Of a stretch of 64,000 bases of DNA, positions 43,769-53,383 are shown in pieces. Below the pieces are notes generated by a model. That model saw only the letters and a program-made list of their open reading frames with translations. It made no database searches and was not told where the DNA came from. The stretch comes from Pseudomonas tritici. GTDB lineage: Bacteria; Pseudomonadota; Gammaproteobacteria; Pseudomonadales; Pseudomonadaceae. Made by a program: the position numbers and the translations under genes. Location of the stretch: positions 3,658,001 through 3,722,000 of the forward strand of contig NZ_CP077084.1 in the NCBI RefSeq assembly GCF_014268275.3. The letters run 5' to 3'. Positions within the stretch are counted from its first letter, which is position 1; each line of letters opens with the position of its first letter.

Positions 43769-46700
43769 TCAAGCCGGTTGCAGCACCGACTGACCACTCA
43801 ACGCCAGGTCCAGCAACTCACGGTTGGCCACTGCATACATGGCGTAGTCCGTGCCCACAGCGGCACGAATCTCAACCATCATCGCCACCCAACGCTCGGC
43901 CATGTCCTTGTGCTGCTCAAGCCACAGGGCCACGCGGGCTTCCATGTCTTGTGGCGCGTCGGCCATTTGCAGGACGGAGATGGTGATCGCGCGTTGCTGC
44001 CAGTCCACGTCATCACGGAAGGCTTCGCGGGCCTGGGCCTGCCAGTTGTTGGCCACTGGCAAATCGCTGATCTGCTGCAGGTACCATGGCAAGTCCAGGG
44101 CGCTGCCGACGGCGAAGTAGGCCTTGGCCACTTCAGCGGCGTCGTGCCCCGTTACATCGGCGGCTTCGATGATCGGCAGCAAGGTGTACAGGTGGGTAGT
44201 ACCTGCAACCATGCGTGCCAACAGCTCAGGAACACCGGCTTCGGTGTAGGCCTGGTAACGGTTCTGCCAGCCTTCGCGAGTCGGGCCTTCCAGCAGTTCG
44301 TCGAGCTTGAGGCCCAACGCCGCCAGGTGCGGACCAAAGTGCGCGGTGTCACGACCAGCGTCCTGCTCGTTACGACGGCTGCGCAGGAACCAGCGCGTGG
44401 CGCGCCGACCCAGGCGCATCAGCTCATCCATCAATTCCAGTTGCACGTCAGCCGACACCTGGTGGTCCAGGGCTTCGATCTGGCGGAACCAGTGCGGGAG
44501 GTGGAAGATGTCACGCACGATCACATAAGCACCCGCCACATTCGCCGGGCTCATGCCCGTCGACTCCTTGAGTCGTTGCACGAAGGTGATGCCCATGTGG
44601 TTGACCAGGTCGTTGGCGATCTGGGTGCTGACAATCTCGCGCTTCAGACGGTGGCGACGCATGGCCTCGCCGAACTTGGCCACCAGGCTCGGTGGGAACG
44701 CGGTCTCCATGTCACGGGTGAGGTACTCGTCATCCGGCACCAGCGACTTGAGCAGCGCTTCCTTGAGGTCGATCTTGCTGTACGAGATCAGCACCGACAG
44801 CTCCGGACGGGTCAGGCCCTTGCCGTTCGCGGCGCGCTCGGTGAGCTGTTCCTCGGTCGGCAGGTACTCGATGGCGCGGTCCAACTTGCCACGGCCTTCC
44901 AAGTCGCTCATCAGGCGTTTGTACTCGGCGGCACGCTCGTAGGCACGGCGCGCCGCCAGGGACAGGGCCTGGGTCTGCTTGTAGTTGTTGCCCAACACCA
45001 GGTTGCCGACTTCGTCGGTCATGCTCGCCAGCAACTGGTTGCGTTGCTTGTCGGTCATGTCACCGGCCTGCACCACTTCGTTGAGCAAGATCTTGATGTT
45101 CACTTCGTGGTCGGAGCAGTCCACGCCACCGGCGTTGTCGATGAAGTCGGTGTTGGAACCGCCGCCATTGAGGCCGAATTCCACACGACCCAGTTGGGTC
45201 ATGCCGAGGTTACCGCCCTCGCCTACCACTTTGCAGCGCAGCTCGTTGCCATTGACGCGCAGTGCGTCGTTGGCCTTGTCGCCCACATCGGCGTGGCTTT
45301 CGGTGCTGGCCTTGACGTAGGTGCCGATACCGCCGTTCCACAACAGGTCTACCGGCGCTTTGAGCAAGGCGTTCAGCAATTCGGTCGGGGTCAGCTTGTC
45401 GGCCGCGATGTCGAAGCGCTCTTTCATCTGTGGCGAGATGGCAATGCTCTTCGCGCTGCGCGAGAAGATACCGCCGCCTTCGGACATGATGCTGGTGTCG
45501 TAGTCGGTCCAGGCCGAACGCGGCAGCTCGAACATGCGCTGGCGCTCGACGAAGCTGGTGGCCGGGTTCGGGTTTGGATCGATGAAGATATGCAGGTGGT
45601 TGAAGGCCGCGACCAGTTGCAGCTTGTCGGACATCAACAGGCCGTTACCAAACACGTCACCGGCCATGTCGCCGACGCCCACAACCGTGATGCTGTCTTC
45701 CTGCACATTGATGCCGCGCTCACGGAAGTGACGCTGCACACCGACCCACGCGCCCTTGGCGGTGATGCCCATTTTCTTGTGGTCGTAACCGGCGGAACCA
45801 CCGGAAGCAAACGCATCGCCCAGCCAGAAGCCGTAGTCGATGGCGATGCCGTTGGCGATGTCGGAGAAGGTCGCAGTGCCCTTGTCCGCAGCCACCACCA
45901 GGTACGGGTCATCGTCGTCATGGCGCACAACGTTGGCCGGCGGTACCAGGGCGCCGTCTTTCAGGTTGTCGGTGATGTCCAACAGGCCGGAAATGAAGAT
46001 GCGGTAGCAGGCGATGCCTTCGGCCGCGATCTCGTCCCGGCTGCCGCCCAGTGGCAGGCGACGCGGCAGGAAGCCGCCCTTCGCACCCACTGGCACGATG
46101 ACCGAGTTCTTCACTTGCTGGGCTTTTACCAGGCCAAGCACTTCGGTACGGAAGTCTTCTTCACGGTCGGACCAGCGCAAACCGCCACGCGCGACGTTGC
46201 CGAAGCGCAGGTGCACACCTTCAACCCGTGGCGAGTACACGAAGATCTCAAACTTCGGCACTGGCTTAGGCAGCTCAGGAATCGCGTGCGGGTTGAACTT
46301 GAAGCTGAAGTACGACTTGTTCTGACCGTTGGCGTCGGTCTGGTAGAAGTTGGTACGCAGGGTGGCCTTGATCAGGTCCAGGTAGCGACGCAGGATGCGG
46401 TCTTCGTTGAGCACCTGAACATCGTCCAGTGCGGTGAGGATCGCTTGTTCCAGGCGTTGCTGCTTGTCTTCCAGGTCTTCGGCGGTGAGTTTGCGCGCCA
46501 GGTAGAAACGGGTCTTGAACAACCGGGTCAACTCGCGAGCGATGTCGGTGTGGTTGTTCAGGGTGCTGGCGATGTAACCCAGGTCAAAGCCCAGGCGGAT
46601 CTGCTTCAGGTAACGGGCGTAGGCACGCAGCAAGGCCACGTCACGCCAAGGCAGGCCGGCAGTCAGTACCAGGCGGTTGAACGCATCGTTCTCGGCGTCG

Positions 46701-48637
46701 CCATGCACGATATGCACGAACGCGTCCTGCAGGGTGTCGTTGAGCTGCTGGATGTCCAGGTTCACGCCTTCGGCGGCGATGAACGCGAAGTCATGGATCC
46801 AGAACTCACGACCATTGGCGTGGCGCAGGCGATACGGGAACTCACCCAGCACGCGCAGGCCGAGGTTTTCCAGGATCGGCAGCACGTCGGACAACGCCAG
46901 CGGGGTGTCGGCATGGTAGAGCTTGCAATGCAGCTCGCGTTGGCCGGAAACCTGGCCCAGCGGCTGATAGAAGCTCATTACCAGTGGGTTGGCTTCGGTG
47001 AGGCTGAGCAGGTGCTGCATGTCGACCACGGCCGAATGTGCGGCAAAACGCTCACGGTAGCCGGCCGGGAAGCCTTTGGGGAAGTCGGCCAGCACGTTGG
47101 TGCCGTGGGCTTCACCGAAGCTCTCCACCACCAGGCTGGCGTAGTCGTCCTGCCAGCTGCGGCAGGCTTGCACCACTTCTTTTTCCAGTTGCAGCGGGTC
47201 GATGTCCAGGCGGTTCTTCGGGTCAACCCGCAGAATCAGTTGCACGCGCGCCAGCACGGACTCGGAGAAGAAGGTCCAGAATTCGCAATCCGAGGCTTTC
47301 AGGCGATCCATCAGTACTTGCTGGATTTTCTGACGCACTTCGGTGGAATAGATGTCGCGCGGCACATAAGCCAGGCAGTAGCAGAAACGACCGTACGGGT
47401 CTTTGCGCAGGAACACGCGGATCTTGTTGCGTTCCTGGATCTGCACGATCGACATCACGGTGCTGAACAGCTCGTCGACCGGCGTCTGGAACAGGTCATC
47501 ACGCGGCAGCACCTCAACGACTTGAGCAAGCTCCTTGCCCAGGTGAGCCTTGGGCTGGAAGCCGGAACGGCGTTCGATTTCCGCGACCTTGCGACGGATA
47601 TAAGGAATGACCCGCACGCTTTCGCCATACACCGAGGACGTGTACAGGCCCATGAAACGGTGTTCCTTGATGACCTTGCCGTCGGCGCTGATCTCACGGA
47701 TCGACACGTAGTCCGGATACGCCGGGCGGTGCACGCGGCTCGGGTGCGCAGCCTTGGCGAACGACAGTACGGTCGGTTCACGCAGGTAGGCCACGGCATA
47801 GTCTTCGATGCGCAGGTCGTCGGCGGTGAGACCGGCGCGCAGCAGTTTGGTCAGACCGAGGAACGAATCGGCGTCATATTCGATATGACCGCCATCCGCC
47901 TCGTCACGTACCACAAACTCTTCATAGCCGAGGAAGGTGAAGTGGTTGCCCACCAGCCATTCCAGGAAGTTCTTGATCTCGGCTTTTTCTTCGCCGTCGA
48001 TGCTGAACTGGCTGGCGTCGATACCGGCCAGCAGGTCCTGGACCTTGGCTTTCATCGGTTCGAAATCAGCCACGGCCACGCGCACTTCGCCCAGCACCTG
48101 CTCAAGCTCTTTGCTCAGCACGTTCAGTTCGGCGGCGTTGGCGCAGCGGTCGATTTCCAGGTACATCAGCGATTCTTGCTGGATGCCTTCGCCCTGGGTG
48201 CCTTTCGGCAGGATTTCCAGCAGCTCGCCCTTGGCACCACGACGTACGCTGAGCACGGTGGTTTGCAAGGTGTGGATGCTGTAGCCACGGCGGTTCAGTT
48301 CGGTACGGACCGAGTCCACCAGGAAAGGCAAGTCATGGTGCAGCACTTCGACCGCGGTGTGGGTCGACTGCCAGCCATGACGTTCATAATCGGGGTTGTA
48401 GACCCGCACCTGCGGTTGGGTGTGGTCAAAGCGCTCAAGCAGGCGCCACGCAGAGAGGGTGCAGCCGGCCAGGTCGGAAAGGCGACGCTGGGTCAGTTCG
48501 TCCAGGGAAATGATGCCGAAGAATTGTTCAGCAAACAGCGCCACTTGTGGCAGTGCCTGTTCACTGATGTGCTGGGCCAGTGCCGCTTGCAGTTGATGCT
48601 GGAAGTCGGCCTTGCTGGCTGCGGTGAAGAACGCCAT
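43769..48637 (-). CDS. gdhB: Large NAD-specific glutamate dehydrogenase
   Basis: A 1622-residue enzyme of the 180-kDa NAD-GDH class that converts glutamate to 2-oxoglutarate and ammonia, linking arginine/glutamate catabolism to the TCA cycle. The N-terminal half (about 1-700) holds regulatory ACT-like regions. The catalytic part includes GGLRWSDREEDFRTEVLGLV, PVGAKGGFLPRRLP, VVAADKGTATFSDIAN and VVGVGDMAGDVFGNGLL. The length matches Pseudomonas homologues. GGAG lies 10 bp before the ATG. It is a single gene with a terminator directly downstream. Confidence 0.96.
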   Translation of the reverse strand: MAFFTAASKADFQHQLQAALAQHISEQALPQVALFAEQFFGIISLDELTQRRLSDLAGCTLSAWRLLERFDHTQPQVRVYNPDYERHGWQSTHTAVEVLHHDLPFLVDSVRTELNRRGYSIHTLQTTVLSVRRGAKGELLEILPKGTQGEGIQQESLMYLEIDRCANAAELNVLSKELEQVLGEVRVAVADFEPMKAKVQDLLAGIDASQFSIDGEEKAEIKNFLEWLVGNHFTFLGYEEFVVRDEADGGHIEYDADSFLGLTKLLRAGLTADDLRIEDYAVAYLREPTVLSFAKAAHPSRVHRPAYPDYVSIREISADGKVIKEHRFMGLYTSSVYGESVRVIPYIRRKVAEIERRSGFQPKAHLGKELAQVVEVLPRDDLFQTPVDELFSTVMSIVQIQERNKIRVFLRKDPYGRFCYCLAYVPRDIYSTEVRQKIQQVLMDRLKASDCEFWTFFSESVLARVQLILRVDPKNRLDIDPLQLEKEVVQACRSWQDDYASLVVESFGEAHGTNVLADFPKGFPAGYRERFAAHSAVVDMQHLLSLTEANPLVMSFYQPLGQVSGQRELHCKLYHADTPLALSDVLPILENLGLRVLGEFPYRLRHANGREFWIHDFAFIAAEGVNLDIQQLNDTLQDAFVHIVHGDAENDAFNRLVLTAGLPWRDVALLRAYARYLKQIRLGFDLGYIASTLNNHTDIARELTRLFKTRFYLARKLTAEDLEDKQQRLEQAILTALDDVQVLNEDRILRRYLDLIKATLRTNFYQTDANGQNKSYFSFKFNPHAIPELPKPVPKFEIFVYSPRVEGVHLRFGNVARGGLRWSDREEDFRTEVLGLVKAQQVKNSVIVPVGAKGGFLPRRLPLGGSRDEIAAEGIACYRIFISGLLDITDNLKDGALVPPANVVRHDDDDPYLVVAADKGTATFSDIANGIAIDYGFWLGDAFASGGSAGYDHKKMGITAKGAWVGVQRHFRERGINVQEDSITVVGVGDMAGDVFGNGLLMSDKLQLVAAFNHLHIFIDPNPNPATSFVERQRMFELPRSAWTDYDTSIMSEGGGIFSRSAKSIAISPQMKERFDIAADKLTPTELLNALLKAPVDLLWNGGIGTYVKASTESHADVGDKANDALRVNGNELRCKVVGEGGNLGMTQLGRVEFGLNGGGSNTDFIDNAGGVDCSDHEVNIKILLNEVVQAGDMTDKQRNQLLASMTDEVGNLVLGNNYKQTQALSLAARRAYERAAEYKRLMSDLEGRGKLDRAIEYLPTEEQLTERAANGKGLTRPELSVLISYSKIDLKEALLKSLVPDDEYLTRDMETAFPPSLVAKFGEAMRRHRLKREIVSTQIANDLVNHMGITFVQRLKESTGMSPANVAGAYVIVRDIFHLPHWFRQIEALDHQVSADVQLELMDELMRLGRRATRWFLRSRRNEQDAGRDTAHFGPHLAALGLKLDELLEGPTREGWQNRYQAYTEAGVPELLARMVAGTTHLYTLLPIIEAADVTGHDAAEVAKAYFAVGSALDLPWYLQQISDLPVANNWQAQAREAFRDDVDWQQRAITISVLQMADAPQDMEARVALWLEQHKDMAERWVAMMVEIRAAVGTDYAMYAVANRELLDLALSGQSVLQPA

Positions 48638-49128
48638 CTGTGGTACTCCGCTTGGGCTTGTTATTGATGGAAGCGTCGCGTGTTATCCCCTTGCGGGGAG
48701 ACCGTCAGCTCTGTTCGCTGGTAATTCTGGAAACACCATAAACGAATCAGAGTGACAGGTGGGTGAAGCTGGACAAGACAATGAGGTCACATACAACTTC
48801 CATAAGATGCGCACCTTGCCGGGTGACGTTACGACGGGCAGGTCAAGCGCCTGGCACGTGCACATCCGTTGCGCAGCTTAACGAGTGTAGGAAGACAGCT
48901 GCTTGCGACGCTGCGACATATTCGGTCATCGGTAAGCAGGCTCGGGGTTGCGACTTGGGCAACCCGGATTTCCAGGTAGAAAAACCGGCGTTTTTCAATC
49001 CCCCGAGTACCAGAAATGACTGATTCAGCCCGCCAGGTCATGCACGGGGTCTGACACAGGATGCAGCACAAAATTCGTCGCAATGGCACAATTGCCCCCA
49101 TCACGCCCTACCCCAGACAGGATTCCCC
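48638..49128. other. Intergenic region upstream of gdhB and the acidic-protein gene
   Basis: 491 bp between divergent starts. A small CCCC-TTGC-GGGG hairpin (48687-48698) sits near the gdhB leader. Short frames here have no ribosome site or family-like sequence, so I see no gene. Promoters for both flanking genes must be here but were not resolved. Confidence 0.5.
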
Positions 49129-49482
49129 ATGCTGCAGCTGAAAACCGACGCCCTGATGGTCACCCCGTGCGACGACGAAGAAGACAACATGGCCATGCTC
49201 TGCTGCCACGGCAAGAACGGCGAGATGTTCATGCTCACCCGTTACCCCGATGAAGACGAAGTCGAACTGACCTGGGATTACGAGCCGTCGACCCTGGATG
49301 GGTTGAAGGTCACGCTGAGTGAGACGACCGTGCTGGTAGAAGTCGCCGCCGGCGATGCCGACGCGCTGGGTGGTAAGGATCAGCTGCAGATCACCCATGC
49401 CACGGCCGCGTCGGACATGGCCGAAGTTGAAGAAACCCTGCAGAACATCCTCAAAGGCACCGGCACTTTCACCCGAATTTAA
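49129..49482 (+). CDS. Small acidic conserved hypothetical protein
   Basis: A 117-residue soluble protein, rich in Asp/Glu, starting MLQLKTDALMVTPCDDEEDN and ending ILKGTGTFTRI. It shows alternating beta-strand-like segments (AMLCCHGKNGEMFML, EVELTWDYE) and no signal peptide, membrane segment or recognised motif. Codon use matches flanking core genes. ACAGGA lies about 7 bp upstream of the ATG. I do not recognise the family. Confidence 0.75.
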   Translation: MLQLKTDALMVTPCDDEEDNMAMLCCHGKNGEMFMLTRYPDEDEVELTWDYEPSTLDGLKVTLSETTVLVEVAAGDADALGGKDQLQITHATAASDMAEVEETLQNILKGTGTFTRI

Positions 49483-49500
49483 ACTGCACCAACGATCAAC

Positions 49501-49741
49501 TGTGGGAGCTGGTCGTAACCCTCTACACATCTTCAAAGTGAACGTGCGTAGCAGCTGTCGAGCCCCGGCGAGGCTGCGTCAGCGGTGTGTCAGACAAGCC
49601 GCAAACGCAGCCTCGCCGGGGCTCGACAGCTGCTACGCAGAGGGCTCGCTCCTGATAGGTAGATACCAATGGTGCGATGGCATCAACCCGGTCTGGCTGA
49701 CACACCGAGTCGCCTGCATCGCAGGCAAGCCAGCTCCCACA
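49501..49741. repeat. Composite palindromic element, copy 1
   Basis: REP-like ends (TGTGGGAGCTGG at 49501, AGCCAGCTCCCACA ending 49741) enclose a 93-bp unit: perfect 34-bp arms at 49546-49579 and 49605-49638 around a 25-nt core. A second inverted repeat (TGCGATGG / GCATCGCA) lies between the unit and the right end. This fills most of the 431-bp gap before the MoxR gene; the rest (49742-49913) holds the operon promoter. Confidence 0.85.
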
Positions 49742-49913
49742 TGAACGGTGTGCTCAACAGAATTGGTGCGCCACACACAAAATTCCTACAAGTTTTCCGA
49801 AAAATACCCGTCACGCCGTTAGTCGCCACCCCCTGCCATGCATTAAAGTAAGCCCCCCAAGCCCGACGCTTTTTTCACGGCACTCAGGCTCATCTCTCCA
49901 GGAACCGTCATCG

Positions 49914-50873
<960 letters not shown>

Positions 50874-50878
50874 AACCC

Positions 50879-51811
50879 ATGAACGCCAGCGATGGAATCC
50901 GCGTCACGCTCAGCGAATTGATCGAGATGCGCCACCGTGTGCGCGAAGTGCAGCTGTTTTCCACGCCGAGCCAGCGCAGCCCGCTGATCGGCCTGCACCA
51001 CTCCAAGCTGCGCGGGCGCGGTGTCGACTTCGACCAGGTGCGCGTGTACCAGGCCGGCGACGATGTGCGCACCATCGACTGGCGCGTGACCGCGCGCACC
51101 CAGGAACCGCACACCAAGCTGTTCCACGAAGAACGCGAGCGGCCGATCTTCATCATGGTCGAGCAAAGCTGCCGGCTGTTTTTCGGCTCAGGGCAAATGT
51201 TCAAATCGGTGCTGGCGGCCCAGGCGGCCAGCCTGATCGGCTGGGCGGCGCTGGGGCATAACGACCGCGTGGGCGGGCTGGTGTTCGGCGATAGCGAGCA
51301 CTACGAAATCAAGCCGCGCCGCAGCAAACAAAGTCTGCTGCAACTGCTCAACCGGTTGGTGCGCGTCAACCAGAGCCTGAACACCGAAAGCCGCCCCGAG
51401 ACTGATGCCCTGGGCATGGCACTGCGCCGTGGCCGCGAAGTGCTGCGCCCCGGCAGCCTGGTGATTGTGATCTGCGATGAACGCGCGCTCACCGAAGGTG
51501 CCGAGCAACAGCTTAGTCTTTTGTCGCGGCACTGCGACCTGCTGCTGTTGCCCATCTCCGATCCGCTGGACCACGCTCTGCCCGCCGCCGGGCTGCTGCG
51601 TTTCGCCGAACGCGGTGCCCAGCTGGAACTGGACACGCTGAACGTCGATTTGCGCCAGGCCTACAAGGCCCAAGCCGAAGCACGCATCGCCCGCTGGGAA
51701 CTGCTCGCCCAGAAGCTGCGCATCTTATTGATGCCCTTGAGCACCCAGAGCGAAATGGTCGAGCAACTGCGCGAGTACCTCAACCCGCAACGTCCGGTTA
51801 AAAAACAATGA
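50879..51811 (+). CDS. DUF58 domain protein of the MoxR operon
   Basis: A 310-residue protein with the DUF58 signature GRGVDFDQVRVYQAGDDVRT followed by IDWRVTARTQ, and a VWA-like remainder (FIMVEQSCRLFF, LVIVICDERAL). There are no clear membrane helices. DUF58 proteins accompany MoxR ATPases. The ATG at 50879 is chosen; an in-frame TTG at 50870 would overlap the MoxR stop. The next gene starts inside its stop codon (ATGA, 51808-51811). Confidence 0.88.
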   Translation: MNASDGIRVTLSELIEMRHRVREVQLFSTPSQRSPLIGLHHSKLRGRGVDFDQVRVYQAGDDVRTIDWRVTARTQEPHTKLFHEERERPIFIMVEQSCRLFFGSGQMFKSVLAAQAASLIGWAALGHNDRVGGLVFGDSEHYEIKPRRSKQSLLQLLNRLVRVNQSLNTESRPETDALGMALRRGREVLRPGSLVIVICDERALTEGAEQQLSLLSRHCDLLLLPISDPLDHALPAAGLLRFAERGAQLELDTLNVDLRQAYKAQAEARIARWELLAQKLRILLMPLSTQSEMVEQLREYLNPQRPVKKQ

Positions 51812-52302
51812 GCAGCCTTGACCAACTGCAACCGCTGATCGCCCCGCCAGCCATCGGCTTTTGGCCGCCTGCGCCGGGCTGGTGGTTGTTGCTGCTGGTG
51901 ATTCCACTGCTCGGCTGGGGGCTTTGGTCACTGCGACGCTTTCTGCCAACCCGTCGCCCCATCGCCCGCGCCGAGCAACCGCTGGACCCATTGCGCATCG
52001 CCGCCCTCGCGGAACTGGCGCTGATGCCCAAACCCTACGACGGGGCCCCGGCCGGCGCGTGGTTGCAGCAACTCAACGGCCTGCTCAAACGCCTGTGCCG
52101 CAACGACTATCCCTACAGCCAGAGCCATACCCTCAACGGCCGAAAATGGCTGGCGTTCCTCGACAACCGCTGCCCCGCCGCGGGCCTCACACGCTGGATG
52201 GTGTTGGTGGAAGGCGCCTACAAACCCGAATGCAAACTCGACGACAAGGCCATCGCCGGCCTGACCCAAGCCGTCGACACCTGGATTCGCAAACATGTTT
52301 GA
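51808..52302 (+). CDS. DUF4381 membrane protein of the MoxR operon
   Basis: A 164-residue protein with one N-terminal membrane helix (GWWLLLLVIPLLGWGLWSL, about 24-42) after a short proline-rich stretch (LIAPPAIGFWPPAP). The remaining 120 residues, with AWLQQLNGLLKRLCRNDYPY and GRKWLAFLDNRCP, are presumably cytoplasmic. This is the usual DUF4381 partner in Bat operons. It overlaps its neighbours by 4 bp upstream and 8 bp downstream. Confidence 0.87.
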   Translation: MSSLDQLQPLIAPPAIGFWPPAPGWWLLLLVIPLLGWGLWSLRRFLPTRRPIARAEQPLDPLRIAALAELALMPKPYDGAPAGAWLQQLNGLLKRLCRNDYPYSQSHTLNGRKWLAFLDNRCPAAGLTRWMVLVEGAYKPECKLDDKAIAGLTQAVDTWIRKHV

Positions 52303-53383
52303 GTTCGCCTGGCCGTGGATCTTCGCCCTGTTGCCCTTGCCCTGGCTGATGCGGCTTGTGTTGCCGGCAGCCGACAGCGGCGAGCCGGCGTTAAAAGTCA
52401 GCTACCTCAGCGACCTTGAGGGCCTGGCTCGCCGCCGCGCCCGCGTCAACCTGCCCGGCTGGCGCCAGCAAGCGCCCTTTGTGGTGCTGTGGCTGCTGTT
52501 GTTAACCGCCGCTGCCCGCCCGGAATGGCTTGGCGAGCCGCTGCCGATTGCCGCCAGTGGCCGCGACCTTCTGGTGGCGGTGGACGTGTCCGGCTCCATG
52601 GACTTCCCCGATATGAACTGGCAAGACGAGGACGTCAGCCGCTTGAGCCTGGTCAAACACTTGCTCGGCGACTTTCTTGAAGGCCGTGAAGGTGACCGCG
52701 TCGGCCTGATCCTGTTCGGCAGCCAGGCCTACCTGCAAGCACCGCTGACCTTTGACCGCCGCACCGTGCGCACCTGGCTGGATGAAGCGCGCATCGGCAT
52801 TGCCGGCAAGAACACCGCAATTGGCGATGCCATTGGCCTGGCCTTGAAACGCCTGCGTCAGCGCCCGGCGCAGAGCCGTGTACTGATCCTGGTCACCGAC
52901 GGCGCCAACAACGCCGGGCAGATCGACCCACTGACCGCCGCGCGCCTCGCTGCTGAAGAAGGCGTGAAGATCTACCCGATCGGCATCGGCGCAGACCCGG
53001 AACAAACCGGTTCCTTGGGTATCCTCGGCGTCAACCCGAGCCTGGACCTCGACGAACCGGCACTCAAGGCCATCGCCGAGGCTACGGGCGGCCAGTACTT
53101 CCGCGCCCGTGATGGCGAAGAGCTGCAAGCGATCAAGGCAACGCTCGACAAGCTCGAACCCGTTGAACAGCAACCCACCCAGGCGCGCCCGGCCCTGGCC
53201 CTGTACAGCGCGCCGCTGGCCTTGGCGTTGGTGCTGAGCATGTTGCTGGTGATCCAGGAACGCTGGCCGAACAACGCCTTGCATCGGTGGTTCACCAAAT
53301 TGTCGAGCAAGGGGATTTTCCTGCAACAGCACCCGGAATGGCGCCAGCGCCTCAAACGCCTGCGATTGCGGAGGCGTCGATGA
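52295..53383 (+). CDS. VWA-domain membrane protein, BatA-like
   Basis: A 362-residue inner-membrane protein: two N-terminal helices, a von Willebrand A domain with an intact metal-site motif DVSGSMDFPD (near residue 92) and a distal TDGANNAG, and a C-terminal helix (LALALVLSMLLVIQ). Metal-dependent protein binding in the periplasm or at the membrane is expected. It is the BatA position of the operon. The gene overlaps DUF4381 by 8 bp and the next gene by 4 bp. Confidence 0.9.
   Translation: MFEFAWPWIFALLPLPWLMRLVLPAADSGEPALKVSYLSDLEGLARRRARVNLPGWRQQAPFVVLWLLLLTAAARPEWLGEPLPIAASGRDLLVAVDVSGSMDFPDMNWQDEDVSRLSLVKHLLGDFLEGREGDRVGLILFGSQAYLQAPLTFDRRTVRTWLDEARIGIAGKNTAIGDAIGLALKRLRQRPAQSRVLILVTDGANNAGQIDPLTAARLAAEEGVKIYPIGIGADPEQTGSLGILGVNPSLDLDEPALKAIAEATGGQYFRARDGEELQAIKATLDKLEPVEQQPTQARPALALYSAPLALALVLSMLLVIQERWPNNALHRWFTKLSSKGIFLQQHPEWRQRLKRLRLRRRR

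Noticed and set aside
43778..48667. 1629-codon open frame on the strand opposite gdhB
   Set aside because: Same antisense effect of strong third-position GC; gdhB is a full-length known family.
48763..49023. 86-codon upper-strand frame upstream of the acidic-protein gene
   Set aside because: No ribosome site, atypical composition and no family resemblance.
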